A stretch of DNA of 54,421 nt, from positions 1-54,421 of the forward strand of contig VGQX01000004.1 in NCBI GenBank assembly GCA_016882305.1. The letters are read 5' to 3'. The notes beneath the pieces were generated by a model, which saw nothing but the letters and a program-made list of their open reading frames with translations, was not told the origin of the DNA and ran no database searches. The stretch comes from Cyanobacteria bacterium K_Offshore_surface_m2_239 (GTDB lineage Bacteria; Cyanobacteriota; Cyanobacteriia; PCC-6307; Cyanobiaceae). The translations under genes were made by a program, and so were the position numbers. The number at the start of each line of letters is the position of its first letter. Within the stretch, counting starts at the first letter, position 1. Of the stretch, positions 9,220 to 17,737 are shown in pieces.

Positions 9220-9597
9220 ATGCCGTTGCGGCCTGATCCTCCCGTCCTGCCGGACCCCGCGTCCCAGGGAGCGGACAAGCGTCTTTGGCTGGGCCTGGCC
9301 GCGGGCTTCGCCATCATCTTTCTTCTCGCCCTGCTCGTTCAGTGGCTTGTGCCGGCCACGCTCCGCCCCTCCCCTGCTCCAGGCGGGCCGAGGGCGCCGG
9401 GGGCGGCCAACAAGGGCGCCCTGAACAGCAACGCCCCCTTGATGACACGGCCCCAGCTGTTGGAAAACCAGCAGGCGATGCCTGAATTGATCGACTTCGA
9501 CGCGCGGACGCCTGCGGCCAATCCCAGCGGCGGCGGCGCCCCCATCGGCGTCCCCGGTCCACCCTCCAGCCTGGGCACCGGAGCGCTTGGCCAGTGA
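9220..9597 (+). CDS. Small single-pass membrane protein of unknown function
   Basis: A 125-residue protein. It has a short N-terminal cytoplasmic part, one strong membrane segment at about residues 23-45 (LWLGLAAGFAIIFLLALLVQ), then a low-complexity Pro/Gly/Ala-rich external tail. No domain was recognised. ATG 9220 is the first ATG after the divergent promoter region; upstream in-frame codons overlap the neighbouring gene's promoter and look non-coding. The downstream ClC gene overlaps its end by 11 bases if the TTG start is used, so the two are probably co-expressed. Confidence 0.7.
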   Translation: MPLRPDPPVLPDPASQGADKRLWLGLAAGFAIIFLLALLVQWLVPATLRPSPAPGGPRAPGAANKGALNSNAPLMTRPQLLENQQAMPELIDFDARTPAANPSGGGAPIGVPGPPSSLGTGALGQ

Positions 9598-10963
9598 GCG
9601 CGGGATCGCTCGCCTCGCCGTGAACGATCGAGGCGCGCCACCGTCGCGGTCGTCGGGGGGGCTTGCCCTGCCGCGCTTGCTTCTCTCGTTGACTCTCGTC
9701 GGGGCGCTGGTGGGGGCTTTTTGCTGGCCCCTGACCCTGGTGGACCGGCTGCAGGACCAGCTCGTGGGCCGCTTGCCGGCCTTTTCCGCCACCCCCTGGA
9801 GCCTGCCCACCCTCCTGCTGGCCCTGACGCCGCTGGTGGCCATGCCCCTGATCCTTGGGCTGCAGGCCGGGATCTGGCCGGAGGGGGCCAGCTCGGGCAT
9901 TCCCCAGACCCTGGTCAGCCTCAAGGACCCGGAGGAGGCCAGGTTGCTCCTGGCGCCTGCGGCCACCCGCCAGCGGCTCGTGCTGTGGTCTCTCGCCTCC
10001 CTGGCGCTGCTTCCCCTTGGTCGGGAGGGGCCGGTGGTGCATTTGAGCGCGGCCCTGGCCCAGGGCCTCCGCCGCCGCTGGCCCGGACTTCTGCACCCCC
10101 TGGATCGTCGCGCCTTCATCGCCCTGTGCGGGGGCGCCGGCATGGCGTCCGCCTTCGACACCCCCTTGGTGGGAGTGGTCTTCATGCTGGAAGAGCTCAG
10201 CCGTCGCATCGACGGCGTGGTGATTCCCGCAGCCATGGTGGTCTGCGCTGTCGCCGGCGAAATGAACCACTGGGGCGGACAGCCGGAATTTGCCCTGGCC
10301 GTGCTCCGCGAGAGCGCTGGGGAGCTGGATCAGCTGGTGCTGGCCCTGCCGATCGGCCTGGCCGGGGGGCTGGTGGGGGTGGGGTTCAGCACCTTGATCC
10401 TGCGCCTCTCCGCCCTCCTCGGTCCCCTGGCCAAACGGCGCCCGCTCCTCCTTGGCCTGGCCCTGGGGGGCCTCCTCAGCGGGCTATGCCTGCTCACGGG
10501 AGGAGTGAGCGGCGGCGACGGGGAGGTGGTGATGACCCGCCTTGTGGGCCAGCCCCAGCTCGGAGCGGGCGGTTGGCCGGGCTTCGCGGCGCGTGTTGTC
10601 GGTCCGTCCCTCTGTTTGGGGGCTGGGGTGCCGGGGGGGCTGATCGATCCGGCCCTGGCCCTGGGAGCCCTGGTGGGCCGGGCGATCGGCCAGCCGTTCC
10701 ACTCCCCGCTGTTGGGGATCGCCTTGGGGCTGGCGGCCGCCCTGGCTGGCGCCACCCAGCTGCCCTTGGTGAGCGTGATGTTCAGCCTGCGGCTGCTGGG
10801 GGATCAGCAATGGCTGCCGGGGGTGGTGCTGGCCGGGGCCCTGGGCGCTGGTCTGAGTCGGCTCCTCGGTGGCCGCGCCATCTATCACGTTCTGGCGGAA
10901 CGATTGATGGAGCAACGCGCGGTGGATCGCGCCGCAGCGGCTGGAGGCGAACCAGGGCGTTGA
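9587..10963 (+). CDS. ClC-family chloride channel/transporter
   Basis: An integral membrane anion transporter of 458 residues. The three ClC signature regions are present: GASSGIPQTL (GSGIP type, about residue 102), PLGREGPVVH (GxEGP, about 145, with the gating glutamate kept) and GVPGGLIDPA (GxFxP region, about 346). The gating glutamate suggests a Cl-/H+ exchanger rather than a pure channel. The start is uncertain: TTG 9587 overlaps the upstream gene, and GTG 9620 is an alternative that removes 11 residues. No C-terminal CBS domains are present. The gene ends 47 bases from the convergent ABC gene. Confidence 0.92.
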   Translation: MASERGIARLAVNDRGAPPSRSSGGLALPRLLLSLTLVGALVGAFCWPLTLVDRLQDQLVGRLPAFSATPWSLPTLLLALTPLVAMPLILGLQAGIWPEGASSGIPQTLVSLKDPEEARLLLAPAATRQRLVLWSLASLALLPLGREGPVVHLSAALAQGLRRRWPGLLHPLDRRAFIALCGGAGMASAFDTPLVGVVFMLEELSRRIDGVVIPAAMVVCAVAGEMNHWGGQPEFALAVLRESAGELDQLVLALPIGLAGGLVGVGFSTLILRLSALLGPLAKRRPLLLGLALGGLLSGLCLLTGGVSGGDGEVVMTRLVGQPQLGAGGWPGFAARVVGPSLCLGAGVPGGLIDPALALGALVGRAIGQPFHSPLLGIALGLAAALAGATQLPLVSVMFSLRLLGDQQWLPGVVLAGALGAGLSRLLGGRAIYHVLAERLMEQRAVDRAAAAGGEPGR

Positions 10964-11010
10964 GGACGGGGGACGGACCCCTGCCTGCTCAAGGAGTGCC
11001 GAAGGCGGGT

Positions 11011-12648
11011 TCAGGCGATCGCGGGCAACCGCGGACAGGCCTCCACGAGGGTGCGGGTGATCGCGGCCTTCGGGTGGCTCAGGAGCGCGGAGCCTGAGCC
11101 CTCTTCGACGATGCGCCCTCCCTCCAGCACGATCACGCGGTGGCAGAAGCCGCTCGCCACCGCGAGGTCATGGGTGACGAACACCAGCCCCAGCCCGAGC
11201 CGCCCCCGCAGATCCCGCAACAGGGCCAACACCTCGGCCTGCACCTCCGCGTCAAGCATGCTCACGCTCTCGTCGCACAGCAGCACGCGGGGTTGAAGGA
11301 TCAGGGCGCGGGCGATGGCCACCCGCTGCTGCTGGCCGCCGGAAAGCTGCCGCGGGCGCCGATTCTCAAAGGCCTCCGGAGGCTCCAGACCCACCGCCGC
11401 CAGCTGTTCCCGCGCCCGCTGTCGGGCCTCGCCCCGGCCGGCCAGCCGATGGATCAGCAGGGGATCGGCCACGGCCTCCCCCACAGACATCTGGGGATTC
11501 AGGCAGGCCAGGGGATCCTGGAACACCATCTGCAGGCGTTGGCGGGCCTGGCGCAGGGCCCTGCCGCGCAGGTGGCGCAGATCCTGACCCAACAGCCGCA
11601 CGGAGCCGCCCCGCACGGGTGCCAGACCCATCAAGGCGCGGCAGAGGGTGCTTTTGCCACAGCCCGACGCGCCCACCACGCCGATGGTTTCCCCTTCATG
11701 GAGCGTGAGGCTCACCCCGTCCACAGCCTTCAGCCAGCGAGGGTTCCAGGGGGGCGAGGGCAGGGGATGCCAGCTCCGCAACGCCGAAATCTCCAGCAGC
11801 GCCGGCGTTGCGGCGGGGGCCACGCTGGAGCGTCCTTCCCGCTCCCGCGCTGCTTGCACCAGCCGCCGACCCACCGCCGAGGCCGGCGCGGTGAGCACCT
11901 GGCGGCTGGGGCCCTCCTCCACCAGCCGGCCCGCAGCGAGGACGGCGACGCGCTCGCACCAGCGGCCTGCCATGGCCAGGTCGTGGGTGATCAGCAGCAG
12001 GGCGCTGCCGGCCTCCTCGCAGAGCCCGCAGAGTTCAGCCATCACCTGGCTCGTCACCGCCACATCCAGGCTGGTGGTGGGTTCATCGGCCATCACCAGC
12101 GGCGGGCTGAGGGCCATGGCCAGGGCGATGGCCACCCGTTGGCGCATGCCGCCGCTGAATTCATGGGGGTAGCTGCCGTAGCGGGCGGGCGCGATTCCCA
12201 CCCGCTCCAGCAGCTCCTCCGCTCGCGCCCGCAACGCGCGCCGGTTCGCCGGTCGATGGGCGGCGAGGGTGTCGCGCACGTGCTCGCCCACCGTGAGCAG
12301 GGGGTTCAGGCGGGTCATCGGGTCCTGGAACACCAGCCCCGCGGCCTCCCCCCGCAGGTGGCGCAGGGCTCCCCGCTCCAGTCGGCGCGGATCGCGACCC
12401 GCCAGCTCCAGGGTGCCCTCACAGACGCTCCCCGGCGGCAGCAGCCCCAGCACGGCGCGGGCCACGGTGCTTTTGCCGCAGCCTGAGGGTCCCACCAGGG
12501 CCAGACGATCGCCCCGTCTGAGGGTCAGATCCAGGCCGTCGAGGGTGGGGCTGGAGGCGCCGGGATACCGCACCAGCAGCTGGCGCAGGACCAGCACCGG
12601 ATCGGTGTCCGCGCCATGGCGCGGGCTGAGGGGAGGGGCGGGCGCCAT
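11011..12648 (-). CDS. ABC transporter ATP-binding protein with two fused ATPase domains (peptide/nickel type)
   Basis: A 545-residue fusion of two ABC ATPase domains of the oligopeptide/dipeptide family (DppD-DppF or GsiA-like). Domain 1 has Walker A GPSGCGKST, signature FSGGMRQRVAIA and Walker B PLVMADEPTTSLD. Domain 2 has GASGCGKST, LSGGQQQRVAIARA and VLLCDESVSMLD; note DES rather than DEP. A linker of about 50 residues joins them. No permease or binding-protein genes are adjacent, so the partners must lie elsewhere. It diverges from the rel gene. A HIP1 palindrome (GCGATCGC) lies at 11015-11022 inside its 3' end. Confidence 0.92.
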   Translation of the reverse strand: MAPAPPLSPRHGADTDPVLVLRQLLVRYPGASSPTLDGLDLTLRRGDRLALVGPSGCGKSTVARAVLGLLPPGSVCEGTLELAGRDPRRLERGALRHLRGEAAGLVFQDPMTRLNPLLTVGEHVRDTLAAHRPANRRALRARAEELLERVGIAPARYGSYPHEFSGGMRQRVAIALAMALSPPLVMADEPTTSLDVAVTSQVMAELCGLCEEAGSALLLITHDLAMAGRWCERVAVLAAGRLVEEGPSRQVLTAPASAVGRRLVQAAREREGRSSVAPAATPALLEISALRSWHPLPSPPWNPRWLKAVDGVSLTLHEGETIGVVGASGCGKSTLCRALMGLAPVRGGSVRLLGQDLRHLRGRALRQARQRLQMVFQDPLACLNPQMSVGEAVADPLLIHRLAGRGEARQRAREQLAAVGLEPPEAFENRRPRQLSGGQQQRVAIARALILQPRVLLCDESVSMLDAEVQAEVLALLRDLRGRLGLGLVFVTHDLAVASGFCHRVIVLEGGRIVEEGSGSALLSHPKAAITRTLVEACPRLPAIA

Positions 12649-12728
12649 GGCGGCGAGGAAAGTTGCCCCAGCTTGGCGTCCCCCCGGGTTGGCTTCCTGG
12701 CTAACATGTGGTCATCGTGAGGAGGTCA

Positions 12729-15083
12729 ATGCTCAGGACCATCCCCGACCGGGTCGCTCCAAACGACGGGGGCGCCGCGTTGGATGGTGATGGGCCGGTC
12801 GATTCCTTCACGCTTCCCGGAACTTCCCTCCCCGCCCGCCGTCGGCTGATTCGCGAGCCCGCCGACTATGGCGTGCCTCTCCCGGAGTGGTTGAAGGAGT
12901 GCGTGCGGCACGTCCCTCCGGGCACGGGCGACAGCTGTCCCACCGACACCGAGGCCTTGCTCGCCTCGGCTTTCGACTTCGCCTTCCAGCTCCACGAGGG
13001 GCAATTCCGGGCCACAGGGGAGCCCTACATCGTGCATCCGATCGCTGTGGCCGATCTGCTGCGCGACATCGGGGCCAGCGCGGCGGTGATCGCCGCCGGC
13101 TTTCTCCACGACGTGGTGGAGGACACGGAGGTGACGCCCCGGGAGTTGGAGGAGCATTTCGGCGCGGAGGTGCGCGCGCTCGTGGAGGGGGTGACCAAGC
13201 TGGGGGGAATCCACTTCACCAACCACACCGAAGCCCAGGCGGAAAATCTGCGGCGGATGTTCCTGGCCATGGCCAGCGACATTCGCGTGGTGTTGGTGAA
13301 ACTGGCGGATCGGTTGCACAACATGCGCACTCTCGGCGCTCTCAAGCCGGAGAAACAGCAGCGCATTGCCCGCGAAACCCGCGAGATCTACGCTCCCCTG
13401 GCCAATCGTCTGGGCATCGGACGGTTCAAGTGGGAGCTGGAAGACCTGGCCTTCAAGGTGTTGGAGCCCGAGGCTTTTCGGGAGATCCAGCAAGCGGTGG
13501 CCACCAAGCGCAGTGAGCGGGAAGAGCGTTTGGGCGTCACCACGAGCCTGTTGCGGGAGCGCTTGGTGGCCGCCGGATTGGACCCCTGCCAGGTGAGCGG
13601 ACGCCCGAAGCACCTCTACGGGATCTGGAGCAAGATGCAACGTCAACAGAAGGCGTTTCACGAGCTCTACGACATCGCCGCCCTGCGCATTCTCTGCCCC
13701 TCGGTGGATAGCTGCTACCGCGCCTTGGCGGTGGTGCATGACACGTTTCGACCCATTCCCGGGCGGTTCAAGGATTACATCGGCCTTCCCAAGCCGAACG
13801 GCTACCAATCCCTGCACACCGCCGTGATCGGCCGCCATCGACCGATCGAGGTGCAGATCCGCACCATCGAGATGCATCAGGTCGCTGAATTCGGCATTGC
13901 GGCCCACTGGAAATACAAGGAGGGCGGCTCGCCCGCCACGGGGGACACGGAGCGTTTCAACTGGCTGCGGCAGCTGGTGGATTGGCAGAAGGACGGCGGC
14001 TCCGAAGACAGCAGCGACTATCTGGCCTCGATCAAGGAGGACCTGTTCGATGAGGAGGTCTTCGTCTTCACTCCCAAAGGGGACGTGGTGGGGCTGCGCA
14101 AGGGGTCAACCGCTGTCGATTTTGCTTATCGCATCCACTCAGAAGTTGGCAATCATTGCCAGGGGGTGAGGATCAACGATCGGCTCTGCCCGCTCGCCAC
14201 GCAACTGCGCAATGGCGATTTCGTGCAGGTGATCACGGCCAAGTCCGCCCATCCCAGCCTGGATTGGTTGAATTTCGTCGTCACGCCCACCGCGCGCAAC
14301 AGAATTCGCTCCTGGTACAAGCGCTGCCACCGGGAGGACAACATCCAGCGCGGTACCGAACTGTTGGAGCGGGAGTTGGGGCGGGAGGGCTTCGATGCCC
14401 TGCTGCGCGGGGAGGCGATGGTGCGCGTCGCTCGCCGCTGCAATCTGTTGAGCACGGAGGATTTGTTGGCCTCCCTCGGTTTCGGCGGGGTGACCCTGCA
14501 ACAGGTGGTGAACCGGCTGCGGGAGGAGATTCGCCTGGCGGCGGCCGCAGCCACCCCTCAGCCGACCAATGAGGAGGTGGCCGCCAGCGTGGTCGCCGCC
14601 CACACCACCGGACCCTCCGCGCAGCACTCGGGCAGCCCGATCCTGGGGCTGGAGGGCTTGGAATACCGGATGGGGGGGTGTTGCAGTCCGCTGCCGGGCG
14701 CGGCGATCGTCGGCACGGTGGCTCTGGGCAATCACGGCATCACGATCCACCGTCAGGACTGCGGGAATCTGGCCCACGTGCCGGCGGAGCGTCGTCTGCC
14801 GGTGCGCTGGAATCCCGCCATGGCGGAGGAGCATCGGCGCCGCTACCCGGTGCAGCTGCGCATTGAGGTGCTCGATCGGGTCGGTGTTCTGAAGGACATC
14901 CTCACCCGTCTGTCCGACCATCGCATCAACGTCAGCGATGCCCGGGTGCGCACCACCGCCGGCAAACCCGCCCGCATCGACCTTCGTGTGGAGCTCGGCG
15001 ACGATGACCAGCTGCGGGACACGGTGGATCAGATCCGCTCCATGGCGGACGTGCTGGACATCGCTCGCACGGGCAACGGCTGA
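12729..15083 (+). CDS. spoT: Bifunctional (p)ppGpp synthetase/hydrolase (Rel/SpoT)
   Basis: Makes and degrades the stringent-response alarmone. The 784-residue protein has an N-terminal HD hydrolase domain with HDVVED at about residues 127-132 and an intact synthetase domain starting at RPKHLYGIWSKMQ (about 292). A TGS domain (about 445-505) and a C-terminal ACT domain (about 705-780) follow. Both catalytic halves keep their motifs, so a bifunctional long RSH enzyme is expected. ATG 12729 is preceded by AGGAGG at 12720-12725, only three bases away, which is tight. GTG codons at 12708 and 12717 are in-frame alternatives. The spacer to the divergent ABC gene is about 80 bases. Confidence 0.94.
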   Translation: MLRTIPDRVAPNDGGAALDGDGPVDSFTLPGTSLPARRRLIREPADYGVPLPEWLKECVRHVPPGTGDSCPTDTEALLASAFDFAFQLHEGQFRATGEPYIVHPIAVADLLRDIGASAAVIAAGFLHDVVEDTEVTPRELEEHFGAEVRALVEGVTKLGGIHFTNHTEAQAENLRRMFLAMASDIRVVLVKLADRLHNMRTLGALKPEKQQRIARETREIYAPLANRLGIGRFKWELEDLAFKVLEPEAFREIQQAVATKRSEREERLGVTTSLLRERLVAAGLDPCQVSGRPKHLYGIWSKMQRQQKAFHELYDIAALRILCPSVDSCYRALAVVHDTFRPIPGRFKDYIGLPKPNGYQSLHTAVIGRHRPIEVQIRTIEMHQVAEFGIAAHWKYKEGGSPATGDTERFNWLRQLVDWQKDGGSEDSSDYLASIKEDLFDEEVFVFTPKGDVVGLRKGSTAVDFAYRIHSEVGNHCQGVRINDRLCPLATQLRNGDFVQVITAKSAHPSLDWLNFVVTPTARNRIRSWYKRCHREDNIQRGTELLERELGREGFDALLRGEAMVRVARRCNLLSTEDLLASLGFGGVTLQQVVNRLREEIRLAAAAATPQPTNEEVAASVVAAHTTGPSAQHSGSPILGLEGLEYRMGGCCSPLPGAAIVGTVALGNHGITIHRQDCGNLAHVPAERRLPVRWNPAMAEEHRRRYPVQLRIEVLDRVGVLKDILTRLSDHRINVSDARVRTTAGKPARIDLRVELGDDDQLRDTVDQIRSMADVLDIARTGNG

Positions 15084-15142
15084 CGGATCCGTCCCCGTCT
15101 CGCCTCCCCCTGCCAGTCTGGAACCCCCGCCTGGCACCAGCA

Positions 15143-16024
15143 TTGGAAAGCAATCCTCTGACCTCGGTGATGCTCCCCCTCGCCCTGGCCTTCATCATGC
15201 TGGGCATGGGTTTGGGGTTGTTGCCGGACGACTTCCGCCGCATGGGCCGCCAGCCCAAAGTCGTTGCGGTGGGCGTGATCTGCCAGATGGTCGTCCTGCC
15301 CCTGATCGGGGTGTTGATCGTCGCGGTGGTGCCCATGCCTCCGGTCATCGCCATGGGTCTGCTAGTGGTCGCCCTCTGCCCGGGCGGGCCCTCCTCGAAT
15401 CTGATCACCTATCTGGCCAAGGTTGACGTGGCGCTCTCGGTGAGCCTCACGGCCCTCAGCAGCCTGCTGACCGTGGTCACGATTCCTGTGCTGGCCAATC
15501 TGGCCCTGCGCTGGCTGCTGGGCACCGAGGCGGAGATCCGCCTGCCGATCGGCACCACCATGGCGCAAATCCTGCTGATCACCCTGGTGCCCATCGCCAC
15601 AGGGATGGGTCTGCGGCGGCGTTGGCCCGCCACCGCTTTGCGGTTGGAGCGCCAGGTGAGTCGGCTGGCGGCGGGCCTGCTGGCCTTGATCATCCTGCTG
15701 TTGCTGGTGCGGGAGGGCGACAAGCTGCCCGCGTTTCTCTGGAAGGCCGGCTTGGGGGTGGTGTTGCTCAATGGTCTGGGCACGCTGGCCGGTTTCCTGG
15801 CGGGACGGGGTTCGGGGCTGCCTCTCTCGCAGCGGCTCACTCTCGCCATTGAGGTGGGCATCCAGAACTGCACCCTGGCGCTCGCCATCACGGCGGGCCT
15901 GCTGCGCAGCCCGGAGATGGCGGTGCCGGCCGCGCTCTACGGGCTCTGGATGAATGTCGCCGGTCTGGCGATGGTGCGGATCGGCCGCCAGCTCACGGCG
16001 CGTTCCCAACCGACCGCCACATAA
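15143..16024 (+). CDS. Bile acid:sodium symporter (BASS) family transporter
   Basis: A 293-residue membrane protein with about ten hydrophobic segments. It has the BASS features LALAFIMLGMGLGL near the N-terminus, CPGGPSSNLITYLAKVDVALSVSLTALSSL (the Na+-binding crossover region) and AIEVGIQNCTLALAI in the second half. Cyanobacterial and plastid members move organic anions such as pyruvate or other 2-oxoacids with sodium, but the substrate here is not determined. The start is uncertain: TTG 15143, GTG 15167 and ATG 15170 are all in frame. The last two begin right at the first membrane segment. Confidence 0.85.
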   Translation: MESNPLTSVMLPLALAFIMLGMGLGLLPDDFRRMGRQPKVVAVGVICQMVVLPLIGVLIVAVVPMPPVIAMGLLVVALCPGGPSSNLITYLAKVDVALSVSLTALSSLLTVVTIPVLANLALRWLLGTEAEIRLPIGTTMAQILLITLVPIATGMGLRRRWPATALRLERQVSRLAAGLLALIILLLLVREGDKLPAFLWKAGLGVVLLNGLGTLAGFLAGRGSGLPLSQRLTLAIEVGIQNCTLALAITAGLLRSPEMAVPAALYGLWMNVAGLAMVRIGRQLTARSQPTAT

Positions 16025-16054
16025 TCTGGGATCCCTTCCTGTGAACACCCGCGG

Positions 16055-17680
16055 ATGCGCTTGAACGCTCTCAGCGCCGCAGCTTGCCGGAGTTTTCATC
16101 CCGATTGGTTTCTCCCGAGCCTGACCCCCACACCGATTCCGGGCGATGTCCGCAACCGGCGGGGCTGCCGGCTCAGCCCTCTGGTCCCGGTGCTGGCCGC
16201 GCTCGCCATCGCGCAGCCCCTGCTGCCGCTGGCACCCGCCAAGGCTCTGGAGGAGGTGGTTGTGCAGCTCCCGTTGGTGGACACGGGACTGACCATCAAG
16301 GTGAACGAGTTGCGCAGCCTGGAGGCGCTCCGCGCTGGCAACAGCGATTTGGCCGAACTGGATCGGGCCAGCGATGGAGCCATTGGCCGGCAGGTTTGGG
16401 AGGTGCTCAACCAACCGGTTCCCCTCCGTCTCACCCGCATCGTGGATGGCTCGGTGGGGTCGCCCTTGCTGGATCAAGCCATTCTCGTGCTCTCCACCAT
16501 CGGCAAGGTGGAGGGTCGCCCGCCGGATCTCACCGGGGCAACGCTGCGGGAGGCCCTGGACAAGGCCTCGGCGACGGGTGATCTCACCCTTTTGAACCTG
16601 ATCAAGGCCATCCCCGGCCAACGCCTCACCCTGAATCTGACCCGAGCCAAGGACATCGCCAACCGAATGCTGGAGCAGCGCGATGAGGCTGTGGAGCTGC
16701 TGGCGCGTCTGCCGCAGGTGGTGCCTCCGTCAACGCCGCTGAGCCCGGGTGGTGCGGTGATCACGCGCACGGTGCGGATTGCCGTGGCCCATCGCAAGCA
16801 ACCTCTGGAGCTGGTGGTGATGGAACCCCAAGCGACGGGCAATGGACATCTGGTGCTGATCTCCCATGGCCTCTGGGACGATCCGAAGAGCTTTGCGGGG
16901 TGGGGCCGTCTGCTGGCCAGTCGCGGATACACCGTCATCCTGCCTCGCCATCCTGGAAGCGACAGCACCCAGCAGGAAGCTGTGTTGGCCGGTGAGGCGC
17001 CCCCACCCACGGCGGATGAGCTTGCCTTGCGCCCCTTGGATGTCAAAGCGGCGATCGACCAGGTGAACGGACTGGGCTTGACCACCAAGGTGGACAACCA
17101 GCGCGTTGTCGTGTTGGGTCACTCCTGGGGTGGCACAACGGTGCTGCAACTGGCGGGAGCACGGCCGACCGAGGCCAACTTGCGCAGGAGCTGCAACGAC
17201 GTCCGCTCCCCTGATCGCAACCTGAGCTGGACGCTGCAATGCAGCTGGGTCAGCGGCGTGAACCGGGCGTCGATCCACGATTCGCGGGTGATCGCGGTGG
17301 CTGCGGTGAGTCCACCAGCCTCCCTTCTGTTTCCGCGGGGATCCGGAGCGGATCTCAATGCGCGCGTGCTGCTGGTGAGCGGCAGTCGCGATTGGGTGGT
17401 GCCGCCGGATCCGGAGGCCATTGATCCCGTTCGCACCGCCGCGCGAGCGGGCCATCAACTGGTGCTGGTCAACGGCGGCGATCATTTCAATCTCAGACCG
17501 GAGGCGCAGGCGGATGGAGGTGTGCTCGGAGCGATGCTGTTGAAGTGGGCAGATGCCGCCTTCTCAGCCGGCGAGGGAGCCCGACCCCGGGAAGGCGCGG
17601 CTCCCCTGCTCACGGGTGGGGGCTGGGGACATGCTGACTTCCCGATGGTGGACGCCACGCGGGCGGTCCAGAACCCGTAA
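16055..17680 (+). CDS. Secreted alpha/beta hydrolase with N-terminal DUF1400 domain
   Basis: A 541-residue protein. A hydrophobic stretch at about residues 46-68 ending in APAKA looks like a signal peptide, implying that the true start may lie downstream of ATG 16055. Residues of about 70-200 resemble the cyanobacterial DUF1400 domain. The C-terminal half is an alpha/beta hydrolase with HGLWDDPKSF (oxyanion region), the nucleophile elbow GHSWGG, a late Asp in SGSRDWVV and the His in NGGDHF. Such proteins are annotated as dienelactone-hydrolase or PAF-acetylhydrolase-like; the substrate is unknown. It is convergent with the amidase gene, with a hairpin between them. Confidence 0.82.
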   Translation: MRLNALSAAACRSFHPDWFLPSLTPTPIPGDVRNRRGCRLSPLVPVLAALAIAQPLLPLAPAKALEEVVVQLPLVDTGLTIKVNELRSLEALRAGNSDLAELDRASDGAIGRQVWEVLNQPVPLRLTRIVDGSVGSPLLDQAILVLSTIGKVEGRPPDLTGATLREALDKASATGDLTLLNLIKAIPGQRLTLNLTRAKDIANRMLEQRDEAVELLARLPQVVPPSTPLSPGGAVITRTVRIAVAHRKQPLELVVMEPQATGNGHLVLISHGLWDDPKSFAGWGRLLASRGYTVILPRHPGSDSTQQEAVLAGEAPPPTADELALRPLDVKAAIDQVNGLGLTTKVDNQRVVVLGHSWGGTTVLQLAGARPTEANLRRSCNDVRSPDRNLSWTLQCSWVSGVNRASIHDSRVIAVAAVSPPASLLFPRGSGADLNARVLLVSGSRDWVVPPDPEAIDPVRTAARAGHQLVLVNGGDHFNLRPEAQADGGVLGAMLLKWADAAFSAGEGARPREGAAPLLTGGGWGHADFPMVDATRAVQNP

Positions 17681-17705
17681 GGCTCAAGCGAGGGGCGAAA
17701 CTGGC

Positions 17706-17730
17706 GGCGCCGCGCTCCACGGGCGGCGCC
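17706..17730. terminator. GC hairpin between convergent genes
   Basis: An 8-base perfect inverted repeat, GGCGCCGC at 17706-17713 and GCGGCGCC at 17723-17730, with a 9-base loop. It lies in the 57-base gap between the hydrolase stop and the amidase stop. It could end transcription from both sides. There is no strong T-tract on either strand, so rho-independent activity is only suggested. Confidence 0.4.
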
Positions 17731-17737
17731 GTGCTTC

